NCBI GenBank assembly: GCA_051880395.1
Contig: JBJENW010000331.1
Coordinates: forward strand, 1 to 39,395
Direction of reading: 5' to 3'
Length of the DNA: 39,395 nucleotides
DNA from: JBJENW01 sp051880395
Lineage (GTDB): Bacteria; Bacillota; Clostridia; Lachnospirales; Lachnospiraceae
Position 1 is the first letter of the stretch. Each line of letters begins with the position of its first letter. Below are positions 1-8,453 of this stretch, one piece after another. Under the pieces are notes generated by a model, which saw only the letters and a list, made by a program, of their open reading frames with translations, was not told the DNA's origin and ran no database searches. A program made the position numbers and the translations under genes.

Positions 1-376
1 GATGGGCGGATTTGTGATGCCTTTGCTGTCTTTCGTTCGGCGGACCGGCTGTGCGAAGTTGTACGCCAGAGAAAGAATCCGTTTTTGATTCTTACTCTGG
101 CGTACAACTTCGTGCAGACTGTCCGACCTTCGAAAGACAGCAAAAATAAAGCATCGCAAATCCGCCCATCCAAAACTCGACTTCATTTCTGTCTAGCCAC
201 TTTTGTTTCATCCACCCCGCACCTTGCCTCCTGCCGGATACCGGAAACGTCCGCGTAGGAAATCCCCTCGGTTGAGATATTTTTTGTCAAAATACCAAAA
301 AAGTGGTGGCCTCGAAAATGTAGTGGGAGGCCCATAAAGTAGAACATCCAGATACTTACACCCATATAAAGCGTAA
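1..376. repeat. Large palindromic repeat element, copy 1 (left part cut by window edge)
   Basis: Non-coding. The outer pair GATGGGCGGATTT (1-13) and its near-complement ending at about 170 enclose a long hairpin. Its inner arms, GTACGCCAGA at 61-70 and TCTGGCGTAC at 96-105, are centred on about position 83. The right flank (about 176-270) carries blocks also found in the copy at 23584-24079: a CATTTCTGTCTAGCC block, a GGAAACGTCCGC block and a GTTGAGATATTTTT block. The element ends at 376 with CATATAAAGCGTAA, the reverse complement of the start of copy 2. The half-length from centre to end is about 293 bp, so the full element is probably about 580 bp and begins about 210 bp upstream of this window. 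Short reading frames in it are by-products of the palindrome. No transposase is present. Confidence 0.85.
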
Positions 377-379
377 TGA

Positions 380-409
380 TTGCGTGTAGGCGGTAATATA
401 TGCTACAAT
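380..409 (+). promoter_or_regulatory. Putative promoter of the TraX-family gene
   Basis: TTGCGT at 380-385 and TACAAT at 404-409 are separated by 18 bp. This resembles a housekeeping sigma promoter. It begins 4 bp outside the end of the palindromic repeat. The GGGAGG ribosome binding site and the start at 440 follow. Confidence 0.5.
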
Positions 410-439
410 AGTTAAGAATTTTTTAGAGGGAGGATTTTT

Positions 440-1207
440 ATGAAGATAACCGAAACTTCCAGACAATTGTCAAAGATATTTTCCGGAAGCACACTCAAAC
501 TGATCGCCATTTTTTCCATGGTATGCGATCATATCGGTGCTGCTTTTCTCATTTTTTATCTGCAAAAACTACCTGTTACAGAATCAAATCTCATCCAGAT
601 TCAAAATCTTCAGGCAGTCTACCAGATTTTACGCCATATTGGACGTCTGGCTTTTCCTATTTTTTGTTTTTTATTGGTAGAGGGATTTTTGCATACAAGA
701 AATGTAAAAAAATATGCGGCCAGACTGGCACTGTTTTGTTTGCTCTCAGAAATTCCGTTTGATCTTGCTTTTTCGCATAAATTATTTGACCCGGTATATC
801 AAAATGTCTTTTTTACACTTTTCATCGGTTTTTTGGTATTATGGGCAATACAATCTGCAAACCGTCTTCCTTTTGGTCCTGCACAAATGTTTGTTCCGTG
901 TGCAGCCACGATTGTCGGTTGTTTTTTTGCTGAATTTCTTCACACGGATTACGGTGCAGCAGGTGTACTCGCAATTCTACTGTTTTATTTGCTGCACCAG
1001 ACTCCTTTTTTGGCAGTTTTAGCCGCATGCGGACTTTTGACACTTCACAATCCGAAAGAAGTTTATACTTTTTTCACCGTATTGCTTTTGCCGTTTTACA
1101 ATGGGAAACGAGGGTTGAACCTAAAATATATTTTTTATATCATTTACCCGCTTCACCTGTTTCTCCTCTTTCTACTCTGTCAGATTTTCTGTGGAAGCAA
1201 CGCCTGA
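440..1207 (+). CDS. TraX-family integral membrane protein
   Basis: This 255-residue, strongly hydrophobic protein resembles the TraX family, named after the F-plasmid pilin N-acetylation protein. Chromosomal Firmicutes members have no settled role. The N-terminus has SGSTLKLIAIFSMVCDHIG, the typical opening helix with an Asp-His pair. Next comes a RHIGRLAFPIFCFLLVEGF segment, then EIPFDLAF, and the protein ends with a YPLHLFLLFLL helix. I count about six to eight membrane segments. The start is set by an AGGGAGG site just upstream. The gene is single, with its own promoter beside the repeat element, and its 3' end overlaps the convergent pseudouridine synthase gene by 28 bp. An acyltransferase-like role in the membrane is inference only. 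The family call is fairly sure; the function is not. Confidence 0.8.
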   Translation: MKITETSRQLSKIFSGSTLKLIAIFSMVCDHIGAAFLIFYLQKLPVTESNLIQIQNLQAVYQILRHIGRLAFPIFCFLLVEGFLHTRNVKKYAARLALFCLLSEIPFDLAFSHKLFDPVYQNVFFTLFIGFLVLWAIQSANRLPFGPAQMFVPCAATIVGCFFAEFLHTDYGAAGVLAILLFYLLHQTPFLAVLAACGLLTLHNPKEVYTFFTVLLLPFYNGKRGLNLKYIFYIIYPLHLFLLFLLCQIFCGSNA

Positions 1208-1878
1208 AACCGAATATCTTTTGGCACGATCTTAAACTCCATCGGCTTTTTGGTTGTCGGATGTTTAAAGCGAAGCCCGCAAGAACACAAGGCCACTGTT
1301 TCTCGTCTATCTGCTTTTGCATCCCCGTATTTCTGATCACCTAAAAGCGGATGGCCGCAATGTGCCATCTGTACACGAATCTGATGATGCCGCCCGGTTT
1401 CTAAACGTACTTTTAAAAGGGCCAGTCCGATTTCTCCATCATGGCAGATATTTTCTACCCAATACTGCAATGCAGCTTCTTTCGCACCTTCTGTATATGG
1501 TTCTACCACTCGCGACACGTTTTCTTTGACATCTTTACAAAGATAATTTTCTAACCGGCCATGCATCCCCGGTAAAAAAGAACCGTCCGAGTTATCACAA
1601 ATGGCCATATAATATTTATCCGCCTTTCGTTTTGCGATCTGACTGCTCAAATCAGCCGCAGCCTCCTTTGTCTTTGCAAACACCATGACCCCTTCCACCG
1701 GCTGATCCAGACGATGCACGATTCCAATATAGGGCGGCTCCCCTTTTTTTGCCCGATAATTTTTCAAAAGGCTTTCCATGTCCTGCTTTCCGACCCGTTT
1801 TGTCTGCGTAGCCACGCCTGCCGGCTTGATGCAAACGATTATCTGTGCATCCTCGTATAAAATTTCTGGCTGTTTCAT
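1180..1878 (-). CDS. RluA-family RNA pseudouridine synthase
   Basis: This 232-residue cytoplasmic enzyme is predicted to isomerise uridine to pseudouridine in rRNA or tRNA. The N-terminus YEDAQIIVCIKPAGVATQ matches the family opening (a short linker and the K-P-x-G-V motif). The catalytic motif is HRLDQPVEGVMVFAKT, where the Asp of HRLD is the nucleophile. A later LETGRHHQIRVQMAHCGHP motif is also typical. There is no S4 RNA-binding domain, so it belongs to the short RluA/RluC-like group and the target base cannot be named. It starts 24 bp after the response regulator stop and is likely the last gene of the kinase-regulator transcript. Its 3' end overlaps the convergent TraX gene. Confidence 0.9.
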   Translation of the reverse strand: MKQPEILYEDAQIIVCIKPAGVATQTKRVGKQDMESLLKNYRAKKGEPPYIGIVHRLDQPVEGVMVFAKTKEAAADLSSQIAKRKADKYYMAICDNSDGSFLPGMHGRLENYLCKDVKENVSRVVEPYTEGAKEAALQYWVENICHDGEIGLALLKVRLETGRHHQIRVQMAHCGHPLLGDQKYGDAKADRRETVALCSCGLRFKHPTTKKPMEFKIVPKDIRFQALLPQKI

Positions 1879-1902
1879 ATTATTTTTTCCTACACTTTCC
1901 TT

Positions 1903-2592
1903 TTATAGTTTAAACCGATATCCTACGCCCCAGATTGTTTCAATATACTGCGGCTTTGCGGTATTCATTTCAATTTTTTCCCGAATCTTTTTGATATGCA
2001 CAGTCACCGTTGCAATATCTCCCACCGAATCCATGTCCCATATCTCTTTAAATAATTCCTCTTTTGTAAATACATGATTCGGATTTTGCGCAAGAAATGT
2101 CAAAAGGTCGAATTCTTTTGTTGTAAACGCTTTTTCCTCTCCGTTGATCCAGACACGACGCGCTGTTTTGTCAATCTTAATCCCGCGGATCTCCACGATA
2201 TCATTCTTTGTCGCATTGCGTCCGATCAGCCGTTCATAGCGTGCTAAATGCGCTTTGACCCGCGCTACCAGTTCACTCGGAGAGAACGGTTTTGTAATAT
2301 AATCATCCGCTCCAAGTCCCAAGCCGTGAATCTTATCCACATCATCTTTTTTTGCCGAAACCAAAAGAATCGGTGTATTCTTTACTTGACGAATCTCCCG
2401 ACAAATTTCAAATCCATCCACTTTCGGCAGCATCAGATCAAGGATATACATATCAAAATCTTCTTCCAACGCGCGTTTTAATCCCACATCCCCCTCATGC
2501 TCTATTTCCACCTCAAAACCACTTAATTCCAGATAATCTTTTTCCAGCTCCGCGATTGTTTCTTCATCTTCTATAATCAAAATTTTACTCAT
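1903..2592 (-). CDS. OmpR/PhoB-family DNA-binding response regulator
   Basis: This 229-residue protein has a receiver domain (about 1-120) and a winged-helix DNA-binding domain (about 130-229). The acidic pair E8-D9 and the phospho-acceptor D52 (in YILDLMLPKVDG) are visible, as is the conserved lysine in LLVSAKK near position 81. The C-terminus has the usual FDLLTFLAQNPNHVFTKEEL and TVTVHIKKIREKIE helices and ends in WGVGYRFKL. Its start overlaps the end of the histidine kinase gene by 8 bp, so the pair is translationally coupled and almost surely a cognate system. Target genes cannot be read from the sequence. Confidence 0.93.
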   Translation of the reverse strand: MSKILIIEDEETIAELEKDYLELSGFEVEIEHEGDVGLKRALEEDFDMYILDLMLPKVDGFEICREIRQVKNTPILLVSAKKDDVDKIHGLGLGADDYITKPFSPSELVARVKAHLARYERLIGRNATKNDIVEIRGIKIDKTARRVWINGEEKAFTTKEFDLLTFLAQNPNHVFTKEELFKEIWDMDSVGDIATVTVHIKKIREKIEMNTAKPQYIETIWGVGYRFKL

Positions 2593-4072
2593 TCATTGGT
2601 ACCTCCTGATATTTTCTCAATACAAAATACATCACGGTTCCGGTTTTTTCTTTACTGGTCGCCCAGATTTTCCCACCGTGATCTTCCATAATTTTTTTTA
2701 CAATGGAAAGCCCGATTCCACTTCCACCGGTTGCAGAATTTCGGGAAGCGTCCGCACGATAAAAACGTTCAAAAATATACGGCAGATCTTTGGTTGCAAT
2801 CCCTTTTCCATTATCCTCAATCTCAAACTGAACAAAATCTCCCACATCCTTAATTCTAAGATTGATGCAGCCGTGTTCTTTATCCAGATACTTGATCGAA
2901 TTTCCGACGATATTGTGGATCACACGACTTAACTGCTCCGGATCCGCGATAATCTGTACATTCTCGTCCACATAATTAAAATATGAAAACTGAATATTCT
3001 TCGACTCCAACTCTAATCCTAATTCTTCCACACAATCAGTAAAATACTCAGACAAATTCAGACGTTTGAAATTATACGGAATCCGATTGGTATCGATCTG
3101 CGAATACAATGTCAACTCATTGATCAACAGATTCATTTCATTTGCTTTATTATAGATCGTGCGAATATATTTTTCCTGTTTTTGCGGGGTATCCGCTACT
3201 CCATCCATGATTCCTTCCACATACCCTTTGATCGCTGTGATCGGTGTTTTCAGATCATGGGAAATATTACTGATCAGCTCCTTATTTTCTTTTTCGGACT
3301 CCAACTTTTCTTCGGCAGATTCCTTCAGCCGTTTTCGCATATCCTCAAAATCCTGACAAAGCTGACCGATCTCGTCTTTGCTTTCTACCTCTATGGTAAA
3401 ATCAAGATTCCCCTCTTTTATGTTCTGCGCCGCTGCCTGAAGTTTCTTGATCGGTGTAATGATACTGGTATAATTCCAAATTGACAGCAATACTGCTGTC
3501 GCCATCAAAATCAACAATACTGCGATTACAATGTCCGCCAGAAGTTTTTTAATCTCCGGCCGCATATGTTTTCCGGAAACCACAAGATATGCACTTCCAA
3601 TTTCTTTCTCATTGATTTTAAAATCAATCTGATAGATCAGTGACTGCTGTTTTCCCCCGATGTAAATTCCTTTTTCCGAATTTGCCTCTCCTTTTCCGTA
3701 TGCCGGAAGCATAGCCTCAATTTCCGCTAATCCCTTTGGCTCTCCACAATACAAAAATACGTCATTCAGCCTTACGATCAGATAGGAATTATTTTCCTCT
3801 AATTTTGTATTCACCTCATCGAGATACGTTTGATCCTGCATTTTGTTTGGGTCTGTTTCTGCTACATGGCACAATTCCTGATACACATCTTTTGCGGACC
3901 GGCTCATCAATTGCATTGAATTTGCAATTATATTGACATCACTGATTCCATAATTTTTTTCAATTTGACGCATCTGCACATTTGTCACTCCGAATAGTGC
4001 AATCGCCGCAAGTAAAAAAGGGACAAACAGGATGATGCAAAATGATACGATCAATTTTGTTTTTAACTTCAT
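2585..4072 (-). CDS. Membrane sensor histidine kinase (HAMP, HisKA, HATPase)
   Basis: This 495-residue protein has a first membrane helix at about 7-28 and an extracellular sensor region at about 30-178. A second helix (about 180-199) leads into a HAMP linker (about 200-255). The H box NISHDLKTPITAIKGY places the phosphorylated His at 272. The ATP-binding boxes are visible as N in HNIVGNSIKYL, DNGKGI, FYRADASRN and GGSGIGLSIVKKI. The kinase gene precedes the regulator gene, the reverse of the more common order. The sensor region shows no motif naming a ligand. Transcription probably starts at the TATAAT at 4133-4138. Confidence 0.93.
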   Translation of the reverse strand: MKLKTKLIVSFCIILFVPFLLAAIALFGVTNVQMRQIEKNYGISDVNIIANSMQLMSRSAKDVYQELCHVAETDPNKMQDQTYLDEVNTKLEENNSYLIVRLNDVFLYCGEPKGLAEIEAMLPAYGKGEANSEKGIYIGGKQQSLIYQIDFKINEKEIGSAYLVVSGKHMRPEIKKLLADIVIAVLLILMATAVLLSIWNYTSIITPIKKLQAAAQNIKEGNLDFTIEVESKDEIGQLCQDFEDMRKRLKESAEEKLESEKENKELISNISHDLKTPITAIKGYVEGIMDGVADTPQKQEKYIRTIYNKANEMNLLINELTLYSQIDTNRIPYNFKRLNLSEYFTDCVEELGLELESKNIQFSYFNYVDENVQIIADPEQLSRVIHNIVGNSIKYLDKEHGCINLRIKDVGDFVQFEIEDNGKGIATKDLPYIFERFYRADASRNSATGGSGIGLSIVKKIMEDHGGKIWATSKEKTGTVMYFVLRKYQEVPMNE

Positions 4073-4094
4073 TCAACGCCTCCAGATATTGTAT

Positions 4095-4132
4095 AAAAAA
4101 TGAGCCATAAAAGTTGCTCACTTCTATGACCC
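4095..4132 (-). terminator. Rho-independent terminator downstream of metK
   Basis: Read on the minus strand, GGGTC-ATAGAAGT and its partner ACTTTTAT-GGCTC form a stem with G-U pairs and a short loop, followed by a run of T at 4100-4095. It lies about 60 bp after the metK stop. Its 5' arm begins right next to the TATAAT that probably serves the histidine kinase gene. Confidence 0.65.
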
Positions 4133-4141
4133 ATTATACCA
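4133..4141 (-). promoter_or_regulatory. Putative extended -10 promoter for kinase-regulator-rluA genes
   Basis: On the minus strand, TGG directly precedes TATAAT (an extended -10 of the TGN type). No good -35 is seen. It is the best candidate promoter in the 118-bp gap before the kinase start. A transcript starting about 7 bp downstream would begin inside the metK terminator stem. Confidence 0.4.
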
Positions 4142-4190
4142 TGAAATCTGTCATATCCCCATGGTTTTTTCTTATTATATTCTAAATTTT

Positions 4191-5378
4191 TTATAAATAC
4201 TTTTTGAGCAATTCTACTTTATCCAACGCCTCCCACGGAAGAGCGACATCTGTACGTCCAAAATGACCATATGCAGCTGTCGGACGATAGATCGGTCTTC
4301 TCAGATCCAGCATTTTGATGATACCTGCCGGACGCAGATCAAAGTTTTCGCGAATGATCTCTACAATTTTTTCATCGGAAAGTTTTCCGGTTCCAAAAGT
4401 ATCTACCATAATGGAAGTTGGCTGTGCCACACCGATCGCATAAGATAACTGAATCTCACAACGGTCTGCGATACCGGCTGCCACCAGATTCTTTGCCACA
4501 TACCGCGCTGCATATGCTGCAGAACGGTCAACCTTCGTACAGTCTTTTCCAGAAAAAGCACCGCCGCCGTGACGTGCATATCCACCGTATGTATCCACGA
4601 TGATCTTTCTTCCGGTAAGCCCTGCATCACCATGCGGTCCACCGATGACAAATCTTCCGGTCGGATTGATGAAGAATTTTGTATCTGCATCAATCATTTC
4701 TTTCGGGATGACTACATCAAATACCTGTTTGCGGATATCTTCATGAATCTGCTCCTGTGTAACATCCGGATCATGCTGTGTAGAAAGAACTACGGCCTCT
4801 AAACGTTTCGGTTTTCCGTTTTCATCGTATTCTACGGAAACCTGAGTTTTTCCGTCCGGTCTTAAATAACCCAATGTTCCATCTTTTCTCACCTGTGCCA
4901 GACGGAAGGAAAGTTTATGCGCCAGTTCGATCGGATATGGCATATATTCTTCTGTTTCGTTTGTTGCGTAACCAAACATCATACCTTGATCTCCTGCACC
5001 GATCGCCTCTAACTGTTCATCTGTCATTTTATTTTCACGAACTTCTAATGCCTTGTCCACGCCCATAGCAATATCAGGCGACTGCTGATCCAGTGCTACC
5101 ATAACTGCACAGGTCTTTCCGTCAAATCCGACTTCCGAACTGTTATATCCAATCTCACTGACTGTCTTTCGCACGATTGCCGGTATATCCAGCTGTGCTT
5201 TTGTCGTAATCTCACCTGTGACCATTATAAAACCGGTGCAGCTCGCTGTCTCGCATGCCACCCGGCTCATCGGATCCTGTTCCATACACGCATCCAGGAT
5301 TGCGTCTGAAACAGCATCACAGACTTTGTCCGGATGTCCTTCTGTAACTGATTCTGATGTGAATAATGTCTTTTCCAT
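4191..5378 (-). CDS. metK: S-adenosylmethionine synthetase
   Basis: This cytoplasmic enzyme makes S-adenosylmethionine from methionine and ATP. Visible hallmarks are TSESVTEGHPDKVCD near the N-terminus, the GAGDQGMMFGYA loop, and GGGAFSGKDCTKVDRS, the phosphate-binding stretch. The length of 395 residues is normal for the family. An in-frame ATG lies 24 bp further upstream (at 5402). I chose 5378 because an AAAGGAG site sits a few bases before it and the protein then opens with MEKTLFTSESVTEGHPD as in homologues. The leader contains a SAM-I riboswitch and terminator, so the product feeds back on its own expression. It is divergent from the HD-GYP gene. Confidence 0.97.
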   Translation of the reverse strand: MEKTLFTSESVTEGHPDKVCDAVSDAILDACMEQDPMSRVACETASCTGFIMVTGEITTKAQLDIPAIVRKTVSEIGYNSSEVGFDGKTCAVMVALDQQSPDIAMGVDKALEVRENKMTDEQLEAIGAGDQGMMFGYATNETEEYMPYPIELAHKLSFRLAQVRKDGTLGYLRPDGKTQVSVEYDENGKPKRLEAVVLSTQHDPDVTQEQIHEDIRKQVFDVVIPKEMIDADTKFFINPTGRFVIGGPHGDAGLTGRKIIVDTYGGYARHGGGAFSGKDCTKVDRSAAYAARYVAKNLVAAGIADRCEIQLSYAIGVAQPTSIMVDTFGTGKLSDEKIVEIIRENFDLRPAGIIKMLDLRRPIYRPTAAYGHFGRTDVALPWEALDKVELLKKYL

Positions 5379-5413
5379 TTTTTCTCCTTTTTCACATTCC
5401 ATCCTTGAGGAAA

Positions 5414-5438
5414 TAAAAAAGCCCGCACAAAGCGGACT
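5414..5438 (-). terminator. Riboswitch expression-platform terminator of metK
   Basis: On the minus strand, GTCCGC and GCGGGC form a six-pair stem with one G-U pair. A run of six T follows at 5420-5415. It lies between the SAM-I aptamer and the metK start, as expected for SAM-dependent termination. Confidence 0.85.
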
Positions 5439-5457
5439 CGATAATCAAATGAATCAA

Positions 5458-5572
5458 ATCCTCTTATTGTTCGATTTGCTCTTGCAATGACCGCTCAGGT
5501 TGGCACCTTCCACGAAGGGGTTGCCGTGACTTCATAGATCCTTTGTATCTCCATCACTCTGAATAAGGGAAT
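5458..5572 (-). promoter_or_regulatory. SAM-I (S-box) riboswitch aptamer
   Basis: On the minus strand the leader runs CTTATTCAGAG, then GATGGAG, CTATGAAG, CACGGCAACC, AAGGTGCCAACC, and ends in AATAAGAGG. These are the conserved S-box core blocks: the P1 stem CTTATT/AATAAG, the kink-turn side, the GGCAACC and GGTGCCAA strands. Together with the downstream terminator and metK this is a classic OFF switch that binds S-adenosylmethionine. Exact helix borders are by eye. Confidence 0.92.
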
Positions 5573-5606
5573 GTGTACGATATACAATTATTAAGTTACT
5601 GTAGGT

Positions 5607-5635
5607 ATGATACACCTTTTTCCTCTATCCGTCAA
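5607..5635 (-). promoter_or_regulatory. metK promoter
   Basis: On the minus strand, TTGACG (5635-5630) and TATCAT (5612-5607) are separated by 17 bp. It lies about 35 bp upstream of the riboswitch aptamer. Confidence 0.75.
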
Positions 5636-5669
5636 GCACTGTTTTATTTCAAAAAATTTTCAGATTTTA

Positions 5670-5698
5670 TTGACTTTTTGTGCCTTTTTTCCTATACT
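5670..5698 (+). promoter_or_regulatory. Promoter of the HD-GYP gene
   Basis: TTGACT (5670-5675) and TATACT (5693-5698) are separated by 17 bp. It faces away from the metK promoter, with the two -35 boxes about 35 bp apart. The gene start at 5750 is preceded by GAGGAG. Confidence 0.75.
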
Positions 5699-5749
5699 TA
5701 AAGTATCTATGAATGTAACAAAAATTCTAATATAGAGGAGTCGTAAATT

Positions 5750-6838
5750 ATGAAGGAACTAAATCTGAAAAATGTAAAACCGGGTATGATTCTTGCGGCA
5801 CCTGTACTGTCTTCCGACGGAAAGACCTTGGGAACAGAAGGGCAGGAGATCACCGCTGCTTTACTGAACAAATTTGCTTTTTATTCCATCGGCACACTTT
5901 ACGTGCGGGACGCAGATGATCAAAAGCAGGAACAGCCGGTCCAAAAAGGAAATGTACAAAACCCAACCTATTCACAGAGAATCAAGCAGAGTGAAGAATT
6001 TCGCTTGTTTCAATTAGAATACTCGAAACACATGGCAGCCTGCCAACAAACGTTTTCCAATATCGAATCCGGTGGTTTCCTTGATGTCGATGACTGTTAT
6101 GACCGAACGCGTCAGCTCATGAAAACTATGCGTACCACGATCCAGATCTTTGATATGCTGCATAATATCCGTCAGGTCAATGACAGTGTTTACGCACATT
6201 GCTTAAACGTGGCTTTGATCTCATTCAGCATGGGAACCTGGTTGAAATTCGGTGAACATGACTTAAAAATTTTAACGGTAGCCGGACTGTTGCATGATAT
6301 TGGTAAAATTCAGATTCCACCTGAAATTTTGAACAAACCCGGAAAATATACCGATGAGGAATTTGAACTTGTCAAATCCCATCCAAAGCTTGGCTATAAT
6401 ATTCTAAAAGACTTAGACATCGATGATCGGATCAAGAAAGTCGCACTGATGCATCATGAACGCTGCGATGGAACCGGATATCCTGCCGGTATCCACACGG
6501 AATACATCAATGATTTTTCTTTGATCGTAGCAATCGCCGATGTCTACGATGCGATGACAGCCGCCCGTACATATCGTTCGCCACTTTGTCCGTTTCAGGT
6601 TATCGAGTCGTTTGAAAAAGAGGGCTTACACAAATATAAACCAAAATATATCCTAACTTTTTTAAAACGGATCGCAAACGCCTATCAGTCAAACCGTGTC
6701 ATACTCAGTAACGGAAAAAGCGGAAACATCGTTTTGATCAACGATAAAAACCTCTCTAAACCGATTTTGGAAATGACTGACGGATCTTTTCTGGATCTGT
6801 CCACGCAGCATGATGTTTCTATCGTATCCATTTTATAG
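5750..6838 (+). CDS. HD-GYP domain protein, putative cyclic-di-GMP phosphodiesterase
   Basis: This 362-residue soluble protein has an N-terminal segment of about 55 residues that opens KELNLKNVKPGMILAAPV. That is a common lead-in of clostridial HD-GYP proteins. The HD-GYP domain covers about 135-300. Metal ligands visible are H150 in AHCLNVA, HD at 182-183 in LLHDIGK, the HH pair at 235-236, and ERCDGTGYP carrying the GYP signature, then AIADVYDAMTAARTYR. All key residues are present, so hydrolysis of cyclic-di-GMP or a related dinucleotide is likely. There is no membrane segment, receiver or GGDEF domain in the chain, so its input is unknown. It is transcribed alone from its own promoter and ends at a strong convergent terminator. 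Confidence 0.88.
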   Translation: MKELNLKNVKPGMILAAPVLSSDGKTLGTEGQEITAALLNKFAFYSIGTLYVRDADDQKQEQPVQKGNVQNPTYSQRIKQSEEFRLFQLEYSKHMAACQQTFSNIESGGFLDVDDCYDRTRQLMKTMRTTIQIFDMLHNIRQVNDSVYAHCLNVALISFSMGTWLKFGEHDLKILTVAGLLHDIGKIQIPPEILNKPGKYTDEEFELVKSHPKLGYNILKDLDIDDRIKKVALMHHERCDGTGYPAGIHTEYINDFSLIVAIADVYDAMTAARTYRSPLCPFQVIESFEKEGLHKYKPKYILTFLKRIANAYQSNRVILSNGKSGNIVLINDKNLSKPILEMTDGSFLDLSTQHDVSIVSIL

Positions 6839-6861
6839 CAAATTACTCTGAACATTTTTAC

Positions 6862-6896
6862 CAGACGGAAACGCAGATCGTTTCCGTCTGATTTTT
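6862..6896. terminator. Convergent terminator between the HD-GYP gene and murA
   Basis: CAGACGGAAACG (6862-6873) and CGTTTCCGTCTG (6879-6890) form a perfect 12-bp stem with a 5-base loop, followed on the plus strand by ATTTTT. The T run overlaps the murA stop codon region. On the minus strand it sits directly after murA, although the following T run is weaker there. Confidence 0.85.
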
Positions 6897-8190
6897 AAGA
6901 AACTACTTTTAAACGAAATTTCTGAATTTCTTTCTCGGATTCTACTTTTTCGATCACCGCTCCGAGCGATGCTAATTTCTTTTCAAATTCCTCGTATCCA
7001 CGCTGTATATAATAAATATCATCTACGATCGTAATGCCGTCTGCTGCTAATCCCGCAATCACTAATGCAGCTCCGGCACGCAGATCCGGCGCACTAACTC
7101 TGGCTCCTGTATAACGAGGAACACCATTAATGATCGCCACATTGCTTTCAACCTTGATATTTGCACCCATACGTGTCAGCTCATCCACATATTTAAAACG
7201 ATTTTCAAATACACTCTCCGTAACCGTACTTGTACCTTCGGCAAGCCCTAATACAACAGCGATCTGTGGCTGCATATCCGTTGGATATCCCGGATACGGA
7301 AGCGTTGTCACATGCGTAGACTGAAGTGGTTTTGATGCTACTACACGTACCGCATCATCAAATTCCTCCACTTCACATCCAATTTCTACTAATTTTGCGG
7401 ACGTTGCCTCTAAATGCTTTGGAATCACGTTTTTCACTGTAATATCGCCTTTGGTAGCTGCTGCCGCAAACATAAATGTACCTGCCTCAATCTGATCCGG
7501 AATGATCGAATAAGTCGTCTTATGCAGCTTTTCTACCCCAACGATTCGAATGACATCCGTACCTGCACCTCTGATATTCGCACCCATGCTGTTTAAAAAG
7601 TTTGCGATATCTACGACATGTGGCTCTTTCGCAGCATTCTCGATCACCGTTTTTCCCTCTGCCATAGAAGCTGCCATCATGATATTGATCGTTGCACCAA
7701 CAGAAACTTTATCCAGATAGATATGTGTTCCAACAAGACGCTCTGCATGTGCTGCGATCAGTCCATGTTCGATATCAACCGATGCACCCAACGCACGGAA
7801 CCCCTTTAAATGCAGATCGATCGGACGACTTCCGATATCACAGCCTCCCGGAAGTGCTACTTCTGCATGTTTATATTTTCCAAGCAACGCGCCGAGCAGA
7901 TAATAGGACGCACGGATTTTTTTGATGTATTCGTAATCCACACTTAAATCCTGAATCATGGAACCGTTAATTTTTACGCTATGTTTTCCCAGCCATTCCA
8001 CATCACCGCCGATTTCCTGAATCGCGTGCAGCATGACATTGATATCCCGCACATTCGGTAAATTGTCGATCGTTACCGTTTCATCCGTCATCACTGCTGC
8101 TGCCAAAATCGCCAGTGCCGCATTTTTTGCTCCACCGATCTCTACTTCTCCAACAAGCGGATTTCCGCCTTTAATAATATATTGTTCCAT
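6895..8190 (-). CDS. murA: UDP-N-acetylglucosamine 1-carboxyvinyltransferase
   Basis: This cytoplasmic enzyme transfers enolpyruvate from PEP to UDP-N-acetylglucosamine, the first committed step of peptidoglycan synthesis. The 431-residue length is normal. The N-terminus has EVEIGGAKNAALAILAA with the conserved Lys-Asn pair at 22-23. The catalytic loop LPGGCDIGSRPIDLHLKG has the active-site Cys at 117, the residue attacked by fosfomycin, so the enzyme should be fosfomycin-sensitive in principle. Low-GC Gram-positives often carry two MurA paralogues. The sequence alone does not tell me which one this is. It has its own near-consensus promoter and is probably monocistronic. Confidence 0.95.
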   Translation of the reverse strand: MEQYIIKGGNPLVGEVEIGGAKNAALAILAAAVMTDETVTIDNLPNVRDINVMLHAIQEIGGDVEWLGKHSVKINGSMIQDLSVDYEYIKKIRASYYLLGALLGKYKHAEVALPGGCDIGSRPIDLHLKGFRALGASVDIEHGLIAAHAERLVGTHIYLDKVSVGATINIMMAASMAEGKTVIENAAKEPHVVDIANFLNSMGANIRGAGTDVIRIVGVEKLHKTTYSIIPDQIEAGTFMFAAAATKGDITVKNVIPKHLEATSAKLVEIGCEVEEFDDAVRVVASKPLQSTHVTTLPYPGYPTDMQPQIAVVLGLAEGTSTVTESVFENRFKYVDELTRMGANIKVESNVAIINGVPRYTGARVSAPDLRAGAALVIAGLAADGITIVDDIYYIQRGYEEFEKKLASLGAVIEKVESEKEIQKFRLKVVS

Positions 8191-8453
8191 CTCGCACCTC
8201 TATATTTATCTCAATCATCTAATTTTCAATTTCCACAAGAATAGGGGATCTGTCTTTCTGCCCCGTATTCAGACTTCTTTATCGACACAAACGTGTCTTA
8301 TACAGCTATTCATTATAGTAATTCTGACTTTCCTTTGTCAAGCCATTTTCTTAAAACTTGTTTACAAAAATTTAACATTTTCTTACGTTTTTATTAATTC
8401 AACAATATTTATCGTGTCATCTTCCCATTATAACAATCTTTCACTGTAAAGTA
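8191..8453. other. Intergenic region between the shikimate-kinase-like gene and murA
   Basis: No credible gene is present on either strand. The stretch is AT-rich and holds the murA promoter (8312-8341) and a small palindrome GACAC-AAAC-GTGTC at 8284-8297, just downstream of the expected transcription start. The function of that palindrome is unknown. Confidence 0.6.
8312..8341 (-). promoter_or_regulatory. murA: murA promoter
   Basis: On the minus strand, a perfect TTGACA (8341-8336) and a perfect TATAAT (8317-8312) are separated by 18 bp. The resulting 5' leader is about 115 bp. Confidence 0.85.

Noticed and set aside
440..1207. TraX-family gene as a sign of a conjugative element
   Set aside because: No other transfer genes are present and chromosomal TraX-family genes are common in clostridia.
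8284..8297. Small palindrome GACAC-AAAC-GTGTC as a repressor operator for murA
   Set aside because: It is placed plausibly after the promoter, but it is short, single and matches no operator I know well enough to name.
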